From contig CANLZI010000001.1 in NCBI GenBank assembly GCA_947495555.1, positions 1,402,861 through 1,466,860 of the forward strand: a stretch of DNA of 64,000 bases, read 5' to 3'. The translations under genes and the position numbers were made by a program. The notes below the pieces were generated by a model. That model saw only the letters and a list, made by a program, of their open reading frames with translations. It was not told the origin of the DNA and made no database searches. Of this stretch, positions 9,170 to 17,680 are shown in pieces (position 1 is the first letter of the stretch; every line of letters begins with the position of its first letter). Source of the DNA: an uncultured Erythrobacter sp. (GTDB lineage Bacteria; Pseudomonadota; Alphaproteobacteria; Sphingomonadales; Sphingomonadaceae).

Positions 9170-9195
9170 CGACAGGTCTGCCCACATGCCTGTCG
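9170..9195. repeat. Inverted repeat before the ThiF-like gene
   Basis: CGACAGG (9170-9176) pairs with CCTGTCG (9189-9195) across 12 nt, and the second arm forms the palindrome TGTCGACA (9191-9198), followed by CTGTGCGCAG and CTGTAAACAG. The cluster ends 10 nt before the next start codon and could be a regulatory site for the downstream gene. Confidence 0.4.
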
Positions 9196-9229
9196 ACAGG
9201 CTGTGCGCAGGCTGTAAACAGCTTATTCC

Positions 9230-10006
9230 ATGAGTTCTGCACCGCTTTCTCCACAGCGATTGGACCGCTTTGCGCGGCATATTGTCCTGCCCGAGGTGGG
9301 TGGTGCCGGCCAGGTTGCGCTGGCTGAAAAACGCATCGTGCTGGTTGGTCTTGGCGGGATCGGATCGCCCGCGCTGCAATATCTGGCGGCTGCTGGGATC
9401 GGCCACCTGACGTTGATCGATGATGATCTGGTCGATGAAAGCAATCTACAACGTCAGACCATCTTTACTACGCGCGACATCGGCCATGGCAAAGCGACCA
9501 GCGCTCGCCGCTGGCTGAGCAATTTTGACGATGTGCTGAAGGTCGAGATCAGCGACACGCGAATCACCGCTAACAATGCAGGCGGCCTGATCGGCAGGGC
9601 CGATCTGGTTCTGGATGGGACGGACAATTTCGCCACACGGCTGGCCGTGTCGGACGCCTGTGTTGCAGCACAAGTTCCCTTGCTTTCTGCCGCAGTGGGC
9701 CGCTTTCAGGGCCAGGTGGGCGCCTTTGCCGGACATCTGCCTGACCAAGCATGCTATCGCTGCTTTGTCGGTGATGCGTTCGACGCAGAGGATTGCGACA
9801 CCTGCGCTGAAGACGGGATGCTGGGCGCAATGGCAGGCTGGGTCGGCAGTTTTGCCGCTCTTCAGGCGGTGCGCATATTGTTGACCGGGGCCAGCAGCCT
9901 GGGCGATCCGCAATGGGGCAAGCTGCATATTCTCGACGGGATGCGCACCGGCATGCGTTCGCTCTCCATTGCCAAGGATCCGGCCTGCAGAGGGTGCGGA
10001 TCGTAA
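9230..10006 (+). CDS. ThiF/MoeB/HesA-family E1-like adenylyltransferase
   Basis: Adenylates the C-terminal glycine of a small sulfur-carrier protein, as ThiF does for thiamine and MoeB for molybdopterin synthesis. Visible in 258 residues: the nucleotide-binding GLGGIGSPALQYLAAAGIG near 41, the acidic motif IDDDLVDESNLQRQ, LVLDGTDNFATR, and zinc-binding Cys pairs CYRC and CRGC. No partner carrier gene (thiS, moaD) lies alongside, so the pathway is not set by context; with a molybdenum hydroxylase at 31-33 kb, MoeB is a reasonable guess. Which of the two it is cannot be told from sequence alone. Confidence 0.85.
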   Translation: MSSAPLSPQRLDRFARHIVLPEVGGAGQVALAEKRIVLVGLGGIGSPALQYLAAAGIGHLTLIDDDLVDESNLQRQTIFTTRDIGHGKATSARRWLSNFDDVLKVEISDTRITANNAGGLIGRADLVLDGTDNFATRLAVSDACVAAQVPLLSAAVGRFQGQVGAFAGHLPDQACYRCFVGDAFDAEDCDTCAEDGMLGAMAGWVGSFAALQAVRILLTGASSLGDPQWGKLHILDGMRTGMRSLSIAKDPACRGCGS

Positions 10007-10108
10007 CTGGCTGTGATTCGTCGACCCGCAACGGCTCTTGCGGAATGCCCCCTTGCCAGTCGGCTAGCATTGTCGCACAAAAACTGCAGATTTTCTGGAG
10101 CTGATATT

Positions 10109-13100
10109 TTGCTGAAACGATTGATGTCGTCCGCCGCGATTCTGGTCGCAACCACCACCGCGATGGCCGCCTCGCCAGCTCTATCCGAAGAAGGGTTTTA
10201 CCAGTACCCCAGCGCGCGCGGTGATGTGCTGATCTTTGCCAGCGAAGGGGACCTGTGGCGCAGCGCCCGCAATGGCGGCACCGCGGTGCGATTGACCAGC
10301 CACGAAGAGACAGAGACCGATGCAGCGATCTCGCCCGACGGCACGCTGGTGGCTTTCACGGCTAGCTATGACAGCGCGCGCGATGTCTATGTCATGCCAA
10401 CAGCTGGCGGAGTGCCAACCCGACTGACCTTTCAGGGCGGCGGATTGCGCACTGTGGGCTGGACGCCCGATGGCAAGGTCATCTTCAGCTCGCGGCTGAG
10501 CGGCGGTGGTCAGGCAGAAATACTCTACACCGTCGATCCTGCTGGCAGCAATCCGCAACCCATCCCTTTGTGGCGCGCCACCGATGCAACCTATGGCGAA
10601 AATGGACAAACGCTGTTCTTTAGCCGCGGCGGCTTGGCCATTGGTTCTAATGACAATTCCGTACTGTATCGCGGTGGGAACATGGCTCAGTTGTGGAGCT
10701 GGACAGGCGGATCATCGGCCGAGGCTGTGCAGATGTTGCCCGACTTTGGCGCGCCAATACGCATGCCGATGGCCTATGGTGGCCGGGTCTATTTCATCTC
10801 TGACAAAGACGGGTCCGATGCGGTGTGGTCGGTTGCAGAAAACGGCTCCGGCGTAGTCCGGCATTCGCAAGGGTTGGACTTCCCCGTTCTGCAGGCGAGC
10901 ATGGATGGGGGCGACATCTTCCTGCAAAATGGCGCGGATATTCACGTATTTTCGACCGGCTCCAACACGCTCAGCACGCTGTCGATCAATATTATCACCG
11001 ACCGCGAACAGACGCGCGAGCGGGCCTTGAAAGACCCGATCAACCAACTTCAGTCCGCGCGCATCTCCCCTTCGGGCGAGAGCGTTTCCATTACTGCGCG
11101 AGGCCGCGTAGCCTTGGGTGCGCCCAAGCAATTGCGCCGGGTGGAATATGCTGTGCCGATGGATGCTCGGGCGCGCGAGGCCGTAACCGGGCCTGACGGC
11201 AAATGGACCTATATGCTGCTAGATCAAGGGCTGCGCGGCGATGTGTTTCGCGTATCAGCCGATGGTATTGGACAAGCGGAAGCTGTCACCAAAGGATATG
11301 ATACGCGCATCTGGTCCATGATCGTCGCGCCAGATGGCAAGACACTTGTTTTGAATGACAAAAATGCGCGCCTGCAGAAGGTGGATATCGCCACCGGACG
11401 GGTAACTCTGCTGGCGCAAAATGCGACGGGCAACGACATGCCCTTCCACTATCTGAGCTTTTCGCCCGATGGGAAACATATCACCTATATCGAGCCCAGC
11501 GGCACCTATCTGGAAAATGTCTATGATATCTATGTCCAGAATGTTGAGACTGGGCAACGGGTCAAGGCCAGTTCCAGCAAGTATCATGATTATGCCCCTG
11601 CCTTCTCGCATGATGGTGCTTGGTTGTATTTCATCTCTGACCGCAATTTTACGCCTTCGCCGGGCCACCCATGGGGTGATCGCCATATGGGCGTCGACTT
11701 TCCCGAAACGGGCGAGCTGCACGCGCTGAAACTCGATCCCGAGGCTGAATTCAGCTTCACCGAAGCCAATGAGTTGAGCCGCCCTTCCAGCGAGGATGAG
11801 GGAGAAGAGGCCAACGGCGAGGGTGGCAAGGACTCGGGCGATGAAGGCTCAGACGATGATGAAAAGGACGAGAGCAAAGCGGCCAATGTGGTTCTGACCG
11901 GCCTTGCCGAGCGATTGTACAAACTGCCCACCAAGGCAGGGGTCAGCGGTTTCCTGCTGGCATCGAAGGGACATCTCTACACCATGCAAGACGACAATGT
12001 CGTCTCCATCGCCATCGACAAAAGCGACCCCGAGGTGGAAGTTTTCGCCAAGGGCGCGCTGGGGATGCAATTGTCCCATGATCGCGAGACGGCTCTGGTG
12101 GTTATGGGACCACAGCAAAGCCCCAAACTGGCGCTAGTTCCTGCGGCGGCAAAAATGCCTGAAAAGATGGACCAGCATGTGGTTAGACTGGATGATTGGC
12201 GCTTGATCATCGATCCTGCGGCCGAATGGCGCCAGATATTCATCGATCAATGGCGGCTGCAGCGTGACTTTTTGTACGATCCGTCGCTGCGCGGCGTCGA
12301 CTGGGACGCTGTACGCGCGATGCATGAACCTTTGGTGGAGCGTATCGGGCATCGGGCAGAGCTCAACACGATTCTGGGCCAGATGGCCGCCCAGCTGGGC
12401 ATATTGCACAGCCAGGTGCGCTCGGGCGATTTGCCAGAAGACACGGAAAACAGCGAGGTCGCCTTCCTTGGTGCAAAATACACCCCCGTTTCCGGCGGTC
12501 TGCGGATTGATCGGATTTACGCCTCCGAAGCTGATCTGGTTGCCCTAAGACCACCGCTGCGCCGCCCCGATGTCGATGCGCAGGTGGGCGATATCATTAC
12601 CCGGGTCGATGGTGTGCCCACGACATCGCTCGCCGATCTCAGGCAAGCACTGGCCTCCAAGGCGGGTCAGCAAGTCAGGTTGGACCTGATGCGCCGGAGC
12701 AAGAATATCAGCACCATTGTCGAACCGATCAATCTGCGCGGCGAATACAACGCCAATTACATGGATTTCGTCGAGGCCAAGCGGAAGGCAACGGCCAAAT
12801 TGTCCGGCGACCAGATCGGCTATCTTCATCTGCGCGCCATGGGCCCCAGCGACATTGCCAGCTTTGCCCGCGATTACTTCCCACAACTGCGTAAGGATGG
12901 CCTGATCATTGACCTGCGCAACAATGATGGGGGGTCAATCGACAGCATTTTGATGTCCATGCTGCAACGCCGCGCTTGGGCGTTCTGGGCCGACCCAACC
13001 GGCAAAGGCACCGCCACCACCAATATGCACAATGCCTATCGCGGCCATATTGCTGTGTTGATCGACGAGAAGACCTATTCCGATGGCGAGACCTTTGCTG

Positions 13101-13447
13101 CCGGGATCAAGGCGCTGGGCCTTGGGCCGTTGATCGGCACGCGCACGTCCGGTGCTGGCATTTGGCTCACCAATCGCAGCCGGGTTAGCGATGAAGGCGG
13201 TGCGCGTATTGCCGAAACGCCTCAATATTTTGCCGATGGCAGCTTGTTGATCGAAGGGCGCGGTGTCTCGCCTGATTACGAGGTCGAGAATTCGCCGCTG
13301 GCGACCTATCGCGGAGAAGACGCGCAATTGCAGGCCGCCGTCGCCCTGCTTCGCCAAAAAATTGCCGAGGAACCCGTTGCGCCGCTGGTGCCGCGACCAC
13401 TGCCTCCCTTGGGCGCAACTGGCGGCGATTCCCGGCCCTTGGATTGA
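10109..13447 (+). CDS. Secreted tricorn-type protease, S41 peptidase family
   Basis: Large (about 1112 residues) processive peptidase expected to act in the periplasm. The N-terminus is a signal peptide (MLKRLMSSAAILVATTTAMA). Beta-propeller repeats follow, recognisable by WTPDG, FSPDGKHITY and similar blades, then a very acidic linker at about 560-592, a core with GILHSQV, a PDZ domain (VGDIITRVDGVPT) and the S41 catalytic part: LIIDLRNNDGG, nucleophile region TYSDGETFAAG and IEGRGVSPD. The TTG at 10109 is chosen because GGAG lies 8 nt upstream and it gives a clean signal peptide; ATG 10124 is the alternative. The residue before the conserved His is Leu where tricorn has Ser. Confidence 0.85.
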   Translation: MLKRLMSSAAILVATTTAMAASPALSEEGFYQYPSARGDVLIFASEGDLWRSARNGGTAVRLTSHEETETDAAISPDGTLVAFTASYDSARDVYVMPTAGGVPTRLTFQGGGLRTVGWTPDGKVIFSSRLSGGGQAEILYTVDPAGSNPQPIPLWRATDATYGENGQTLFFSRGGLAIGSNDNSVLYRGGNMAQLWSWTGGSSAEAVQMLPDFGAPIRMPMAYGGRVYFISDKDGSDAVWSVAENGSGVVRHSQGLDFPVLQASMDGGDIFLQNGADIHVFSTGSNTLSTLSINIITDREQTRERALKDPINQLQSARISPSGESVSITARGRVALGAPKQLRRVEYAVPMDARAREAVTGPDGKWTYMLLDQGLRGDVFRVSADGIGQAEAVTKGYDTRIWSMIVAPDGKTLVLNDKNARLQKVDIATGRVTLLAQNATGNDMPFHYLSFSPDGKHITYIEPSGTYLENVYDIYVQNVETGQRVKASSSKYHDYAPAFSHDGAWLYFISDRNFTPSPGHPWGDRHMGVDFPETGELHALKLDPEAEFSFTEANELSRPSSEDEGEEANGEGGKDSGDEGSDDDEKDESKAANVVLTGLAERLYKLPTKAGVSGFLLASKGHLYTMQDDNVVSIAIDKSDPEVEVFAKGALGMQLSHDRETALVVMGPQQSPKLALVPAAAKMPEKMDQHVVRLDDWRLIIDPAAEWRQIFIDQWRLQRDFLYDPSLRGVDWDAVRAMHEPLVERIGHRAELNTILGQMAAQLGILHSQVRSGDLPEDTENSEVAFLGAKYTPVSGGLRIDRIYASEADLVALRPPLRRPDVDAQVGDIITRVDGVPTTSLADLRQALASKAGQQVRLDLMRRSKNISTIVEPINLRGEYNANYMDFVEAKRKATAKLSGDQIGYLHLRAMGPSDIASFARDYFPQLRKDGLIIDLRNNDGGSIDSILMSMLQRRAWAFWADPTGKGTATTNMHNAYRGHIAVLIDEKTYSDGETFAAGIKALGLGPLIGTRTSGAGIWLTNRSRVSDEGGARIAETPQYFADGSLLIEGRGVSPDYEVENSPLATYRGEDAQLQAAVALLRQKIAEEPVAPLVPRPLPPLGATGGDSRPLD

Positions 13448-13469
13448 GGAGAAACTACCCTCCAGCGCC

Positions 13470-14177
13470 TCAGCCGCCTGCAGACAGAACTTCATCAACC
13501 CAGTCTGGGACCAGATCGCCTGCCTTGCCTTGGCGCGAGTGGCGGAACCAATGCGATCCCTCGCTGCGCTCCAGATTAAGCTCCAAAGTCTGCGCCCCGC
13601 AATCCAGCGCATCGCGGACAAAGCCAGCGGCGGGATAGACCGCGCCGCTGGTGCCGATCGACACGAACAGATCTGCCTGCCGGATCGCGGCATAGATCCG
13701 CTCCATTTGATACGGCATCTCGCCAAACCAGACTACATCGGGTCGCAGCGATGGAGCTTGGCAAACTGGGCAAGGTGGGCGGTCAGACATGGTCGCATCC
13801 CACGGACTACGCATCTCGCACGAGAGGCACAGCGCGCTCTTCAATTCCCCATGCATATGCAGCACGTCACGCGATCCGCCGCGCTCGTGCAGATCATCGA
13901 CATTTTGCGTGACCAGCAACAGCTCTCCGGCAAATTCCTGTTCCAGGCGGGCCAGCGCGTGGTGGGCGGCATTGGGCTGGACCTTGGCCAGCGCCTCGCG
14001 CCGCATATCGTAAAACCCCAGCACCAGATCGGGATCGCGCGCGAACCCCTCGGGCGTTGCAACATCCTCTACCCGGTGCTGTTCCCACAAGCCGCCAGCT
14101 GATCGGAAAGTATCGATCCCGCTTTCCGCTGAAATCCCTGCTCCTGTAAGGATGACGATCCGCTCAATCTCTGCCAT
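13470..14177 (-). CDS. cobB: NAD-dependent protein deacylase (sirtuin)
   Basis: Removes acyl groups from lysines using NAD. The 235-residue protein shows GAGISAESGIDTFR near 11, TQNVDDLHERGG, the catalytic His in HMHGELKS and two zinc Cys pairs (CLSC and CPVC). FYDMRREAL contains the Tyr-x-x-Arg pair that in class III sirtuins (SIRT5, E. coli CobB) favours succinyl and malonyl lysine, so desuccinylase activity is likely. The start at 14177 gives the usual MAEIERIVILTGAG; a longer frame to 14633 runs antisense through dapB. Divergent from dapB with almost no gap. Confidence 0.93.
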   Translation of the reverse strand: MAEIERIVILTGAGISAESGIDTFRSAGGLWEQHRVEDVATPEGFARDPDLVLGFYDMRREALAKVQPNAAHHALARLEQEFAGELLLVTQNVDDLHERGGSRDVLHMHGELKSALCLSCEMRSPWDATMSDRPPCPVCQAPSLRPDVVWFGEMPYQMERIYAAIRQADLFVSIGTSGAVYPAAGFVRDALDCGAQTLELNLERSEGSHWFRHSRQGKAGDLVPDWVDEVLSAGG

Positions 14178-14192
14178 GGGGTGTGTAAGAAC

Positions 14193-14966
14193 ATGACAAT
14201 AGGCAGAGATGCAATGATTGATTCTGGGATGGAATCTGGGGCTGAAATTGGGATCATTGGTAGCGCAGGCCGCATGGGCCAGGCGCTGGTGCAAGCGATC
14301 GAGCAAGCTGGGCACAATTTTGCAGGTGGGGTGGATCAGGGCGATCAACCCGGCCCCTTGGCCACGCGATGCGATGTGCTGATCGATTTTTCCGCGCCCG
14401 ATGCCTTGGCGGGCAATATTGGCGCAGCGCGGGTGGCCGGCATTCCCCTGATCATCGGCACCACCGGCCTTGGCGAAGACCACCACCGGATGATCGACCA
14501 GGCGGGCCAAGTGCTGCCGATCCTGCAAACCGGCAACACCTCTCTCGGCGTAACTTTGCTCGCCCATCTGGTGCGCGATGCCGCCAAAAGTCTGGGGCCA
14601 GAATGGGACATTGAAATCGTCGAGATGCACCACCGGCTCAAGGTCGATGCGCCCTCTGGCACGGCCAAACTGTTGGGCGAAGCCGCTGCCGAAGGGCGCG
14701 GAATTGCCTTATCCGAAAACACGGAATCGGGCCGCGATGGCATGACAGGTGAGCGCGCATCAGGGGCGATCGGCTTTGCTGCCTTGCGCGGCGGAACCGT
14801 TGCGGGTGACCACAGCGTTATCTTGGCGGGCGACGAGGAACGCATCACCCTGTCGCACAATGCCGAAAACCGGATGATCTTTGCCCGAGGTGCTGTGAAA
14901 GCGGCGACCTGGTTGATCGGTCGGGAACCCGGCCGCTACACCATGAATGACGTTTTGGGGCTGTAA
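14193..14966 (+). CDS. dapB: 4-hydroxy-tetrahydrodipicolinate reductase
   Basis: NAD(P)H-dependent step of the diaminopimelate/lysine pathway. The Rossmann motif IGIIGSAGRMGQALV and the DapB signature EMHHRLKVDAPSGTA, with its catalytic His-His and Lys, are visible, and the product of about 257 residues has the normal length. The start is uncertain: ATG codons at 14193, 14214 and 14229 are all in frame and the first conserved residue follows the last. A start at 14181 is unlikely because it would leave 3 bp to the divergent cobB start. Co-directional with nth, 9 bp downstream; dapE, a later step in the pathway, lies 4 kb away. Confidence 0.95.
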   Translation: MTIGRDAMIDSGMESGAEIGIIGSAGRMGQALVQAIEQAGHNFAGGVDQGDQPGPLATRCDVLIDFSAPDALAGNIGAARVAGIPLIIGTTGLGEDHHRMIDQAGQVLPILQTGNTSLGVTLLAHLVRDAAKSLGPEWDIEIVEMHHRLKVDAPSGTAKLLGEAAAEGRGIALSENTESGRDGMTGERASGAIGFAALRGGTVAGDHSVILAGDEERITLSHNAENRMIFARGAVKAATWLIGREPGRYTMNDVLGL

Positions 14967-14975
14967 ATTCGGCGC

Positions 14976-15626
14976 ATGACCAAAGACCAAATCTTCGAAT
15001 TCTTCCGCCGTTTGGCAGACGACAATCCCGAGCCCGAAACCGAGCTGGAATATGGCAATGCCTATCAGCTGGTGGTGGCGGTCGCATTGTCGGCGCAGGC
15101 CACCGATGTGGGCGTGAACAAGGCGACCCGCGCCCTGTTCGCCAAGGTAAAAACCCCGCAGCAGATGCTCGATCTGGGGCTGGAGGGATTGGTCGAGCAC
15201 ATCAAGACCATCGGCCTGTTCAATTCCAAGGCCAAGAATGTGATCGCGCTCAGTCAGCTGCTGGTCGACGAATATGACAGCCAGGTTCCTGACACGCGCG
15301 AGGATCTGGTCCGTCTGCCCGGCGTGGGCCGCAAAACCGCCAATGTGGTGCTGAATTGCTGGTTCAAGCAGGAAACCTTTGCGGTCGATACGCATATCTT
15401 GCGGGTCGGTAATCGGACCGGTCTGGCCAAAGGCAAAACCCCCGATCATGTCGAAGCGAAGCTGGAAAAGCGTGTCCCCCAACCCTTTCGCCTGCACGCG
15501 CATCACTGGCTGATCCTGCATGGCCGATACACCTGCAAGGCGCGCACGCCAGAATGTTGGCGCTGCGGTCTGGTGGACCTTTGTAGCTTCAGAAAGAAGG
15601 TGTTAGACAAGCCCAAGGGGCGCTGA
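14976..15626 (+). CDS. nth: Endonuclease III
   Basis: DNA glycosylase/AP lyase that removes oxidised pyrimidines in base excision repair. In 216 residues the helix-hairpin-helix LPGVGRKTANVVLN contains the catalytic Lys, VDTHILRVGNR supplies the catalytic Asp, and the C-terminal [4Fe-4S] ligands have the standard C-x6-C-x2-C-x5-C spacing (CKARTPECWRCGLVDLC). It follows dapB by 9 bp and is probably cotranscribed with it. Confidence 0.97.
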   Translation: MTKDQIFEFFRRLADDNPEPETELEYGNAYQLVVAVALSAQATDVGVNKATRALFAKVKTPQQMLDLGLEGLVEHIKTIGLFNSKAKNVIALSQLLVDEYDSQVPDTREDLVRLPGVGRKTANVVLNCWFKQETFAVDTHILRVGNRTGLAKGKTPDHVEAKLEKRVPQPFRLHAHHWLILHGRYTCKARTPECWRCGLVDLCSFRKKVLDKPKGR

Positions 15627-15661
15627 AGCAGGCATAAACATGTCGGGTCTGCAGTGAGGGG

Positions 15662-17146
15662 ATGACAAGCACAATGAACAACACCGATGATGGCCCATCG
15701 CCTGATGACTTGAGCGCCAAAGCTTGGAAAATCCCTGACACATTCATCATTATGTTTGTGTTGGCGGTGCTGGCGTGGATAGCCACCTTTGCCTTTGCGC
15801 CGGGCCAGTTTGAATTGTCCGGGGATCCCGCGCGCATCGTGCCGGGCAGCTTCCAAGCCGCTGACGCACCCACTCCTGCCCCGATCATGGGTGACGAGAC
15901 TCGGGTGGGACTTTTGGATTTTCTGTTCGCAGGACTGATCAGCGGCGACCGCTATTCCCCAACTATCGGATTGATGGCGCTGCTGCTGGTCATCGGCGGC
16001 ACATTTGGCATGATGATGCGGACCCTCGCCGTTGATAAGGCGATGTTTGCCGCCCTTCCCGATGGTAAGGCTCAGAATGAAACTCTGATAATTGGACTGT
16101 TTGTGGCGTTTTCCGTGGCAGGGGCAACCATAGGCATGGCCGAAGAGGCGATTGCCCTGACCCTGGTTCTAGCCCCGGCGATGAGCCGTGCAGGATATGA
16201 CGGAATGACTGCCATTCTGACCTGCTTTGCCGGCACATCGATCGGCTTTGCTACCAGTTGGATGAACCCGTTCAATGTGATCATAGCGCAAAGCATATCC
16301 GATTTGCCGCCCTTGTCCGGGTTGGAATTACGGCTGGCCATGTGGCTGGCCTTCACCATCATCGGTGCGTTGTTTTTGTGGCGTTATGCTCGCGCGGTAA
16401 GGCTGGGCCAACGCGCGCCCATTGGCACGAAATTCCGCAGTGCTGCGCCTTTGGACAAAGAGGCGAACAGATTTACGCTGGCGCATAAATTGATCATCTT
16501 GACCCTGCTGGCCGGGATTGTGTGGGTTGGATGGGGCGTTTCAACGCAGGGCTATTATCTGGCCGAGATTACCGCCCAGTTTTTCGCCTTGGGCATCATC
16601 TTTGCCGTCATTGCCCGGTTTGCCAGGCTGGAAGGGTGCAGCCTGAGCGGGTTGATGGAAGGGTATAGAGATGGCGCGGCGCAATTGCTGCCCGCGGTGC
16701 TGATTGTGGCAGCGGCCAAGGGAATGCTGCTGTTGCTGGGCGGCGATGCGCCAGACAGCGATTCCCTGCTCAACACTCTACTCAATGCATTGTCATCGCT
16801 GACATCGCTGATGCCGGATTGGTTCACTGCCGGTGCCATGTTTGTGGTGCAAAGCGTGATCAATTTCTTCATCACTTCGGGATCCGGCCAGGCCGGAATC
16901 ACCATGCCGATCATGGCGCCGCTGGCCGACCTTTCGGGCGTAAGCCGTCAGACCGCCGTGCTGGCTTTTCAGCTGGGTGATGGGCTGACCAATCTGATCG
17001 TACCGACATCAGCGGTAACGGTCGGCTGTCTGGCTGCGGCAGGCATTCAATATGGCGAGTGGTTGCGGTTTTTCTGGAAACCCATGCTAGCCTTGATGGG
17101 GATCGGATTGGTGCTGGTTCTGGGAGCACACGCGGGCGGTTATTGA
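15662..17146 (+). CDS. YfcC-like integral membrane transporter
   Basis: A protein of about 494 residues with roughly 11-12 membrane helices. The re-entrant-type segments GMAEEAIALTLVLAPAM and GTSIGFATSWMNPFNV and the later SGSGQAGITMPIMAPLAD with QLGDGLTNLIVPTSAV are characteristic of the YfcC/DcuC-like carrier group. Members are annotated as putative basic amino acid or C4-dicarboxylate carriers; the substrate cannot be told here. ATG 15662 abuts AGGGG with no spacer, so ATG 15674, 12 nt behind it, may be the true start. Stands alone, 35 bp after nth. Confidence 0.8.
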   Translation: MTSTMNNTDDGPSPDDLSAKAWKIPDTFIIMFVLAVLAWIATFAFAPGQFELSGDPARIVPGSFQAADAPTPAPIMGDETRVGLLDFLFAGLISGDRYSPTIGLMALLLVIGGTFGMMMRTLAVDKAMFAALPDGKAQNETLIIGLFVAFSVAGATIGMAEEAIALTLVLAPAMSRAGYDGMTAILTCFAGTSIGFATSWMNPFNVIIAQSISDLPPLSGLELRLAMWLAFTIIGALFLWRYARAVRLGQRAPIGTKFRSAAPLDKEANRFTLAHKLIILTLLAGIVWVGWGVSTQGYYLAEITAQFFALGIIFAVIARFARLEGCSLSGLMEGYRDGAAQLLPAVLIVAAAKGMLLLLGGDAPDSDSLLNTLLNALSSLTSLMPDWFTAGAMFVVQSVINFFITSGSGQAGITMPIMAPLADLSGVSRQTAVLAFQLGDGLTNLIVPTSAVTVGCLAAAGIQYGEWLRFFWKPMLALMGIGLVLVLGAHAGGY

Positions 17147-17233
17147 GCGGATAGGGCAAGAGTAAGGTCCAATTCTGGCGATCGCGCCTTACCAGCACTC
17201 CTGACTCGGGCTGCACCGCCTGTCCAGAATAGG

Positions 17234-17680
17234 TCAGGGCGTCGCTGGATAGTACCAAACCCGGCGCACCAGCCCGTCCTCGATCTCATACACGGCCAGC
17301 GCCGATTGCGATTTGGGATTACCATCCTTGTCCGACCAGCGGGCGATCTCGCGAACCGCAACAAAACGTCCGTCGGTCACGCTTCCGTCAAGCTCGCTGG
17401 TGGTCGCCATCGGAGAAGTGAGATAGGCTGTCATTTGCTCAACCAGATCGACCTTGCCGTTGGCAAAGACAGCAGCCTCGCTGCCCTCGATACTGATCCA
17501 TTGCACTTCGTCATGCATCAGAGCCGCCATCTCATCCACATCGCGGCTGTTGTACGCCTCGACATAGGCCGATGCGATCGAGAGTTCGTCCGAACCCTGC
17601 GCAGCGGCCGAATGAGCGCATCCCGACAATGCAAGGCTGGCAGCGGCCAAGAGGGCTAGACGAGCGAGCATATCAAACAT
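17234..17680 (-). CDS. SnoaL/NTF2-fold lipoprotein
   Basis: A 148-residue protein with a lipoprotein signal (LALLAAASLALSGCAH, lipobox LSGC), followed by a SnoaL-like domain: helix with AYVEAYNSRDVDEMAALMHDEV, then alternating beta strands ending VRRVWYYPATP. SnoaL-fold proteins include small enzymes and binding domains, so the activity is not predictable. Its ATG overlaps the stop of the upstream symporter gene by 8 nt, suggesting coupled expression. A second ATG at 17671 gives a slightly shorter signal peptide. Confidence 0.7.
   Translation of the reverse strand: MFDMLARLALLAAASLALSGCAHSAAAQGSDELSIASAYVEAYNSRDVDEMAALMHDEVQWISIEGSEAAVFANGKVDLVEQMTAYLTSPMATTSELDGSVTDGRFVAVREIARWSDKDGNPKSQSALAVYEIEDGLVRRVWYYPATP

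Noticed and set aside
9015-9233. 72-codon frame behind dnaA
   Set aside because: It spans the hairpin repeat, is Arg/Pro-rich without a ribosome site, and overlaps the next start.
11590-11934. Ser-rich frame opposite the tricorn-type gene
   Set aside because: It mirrors the acidic linker of the protease; no motifs.
13470-14633. Longer sirtuin gene starting at 14633
   Set aside because: The extra 152 codons run antisense through dapB and have no sirtuin similarity.
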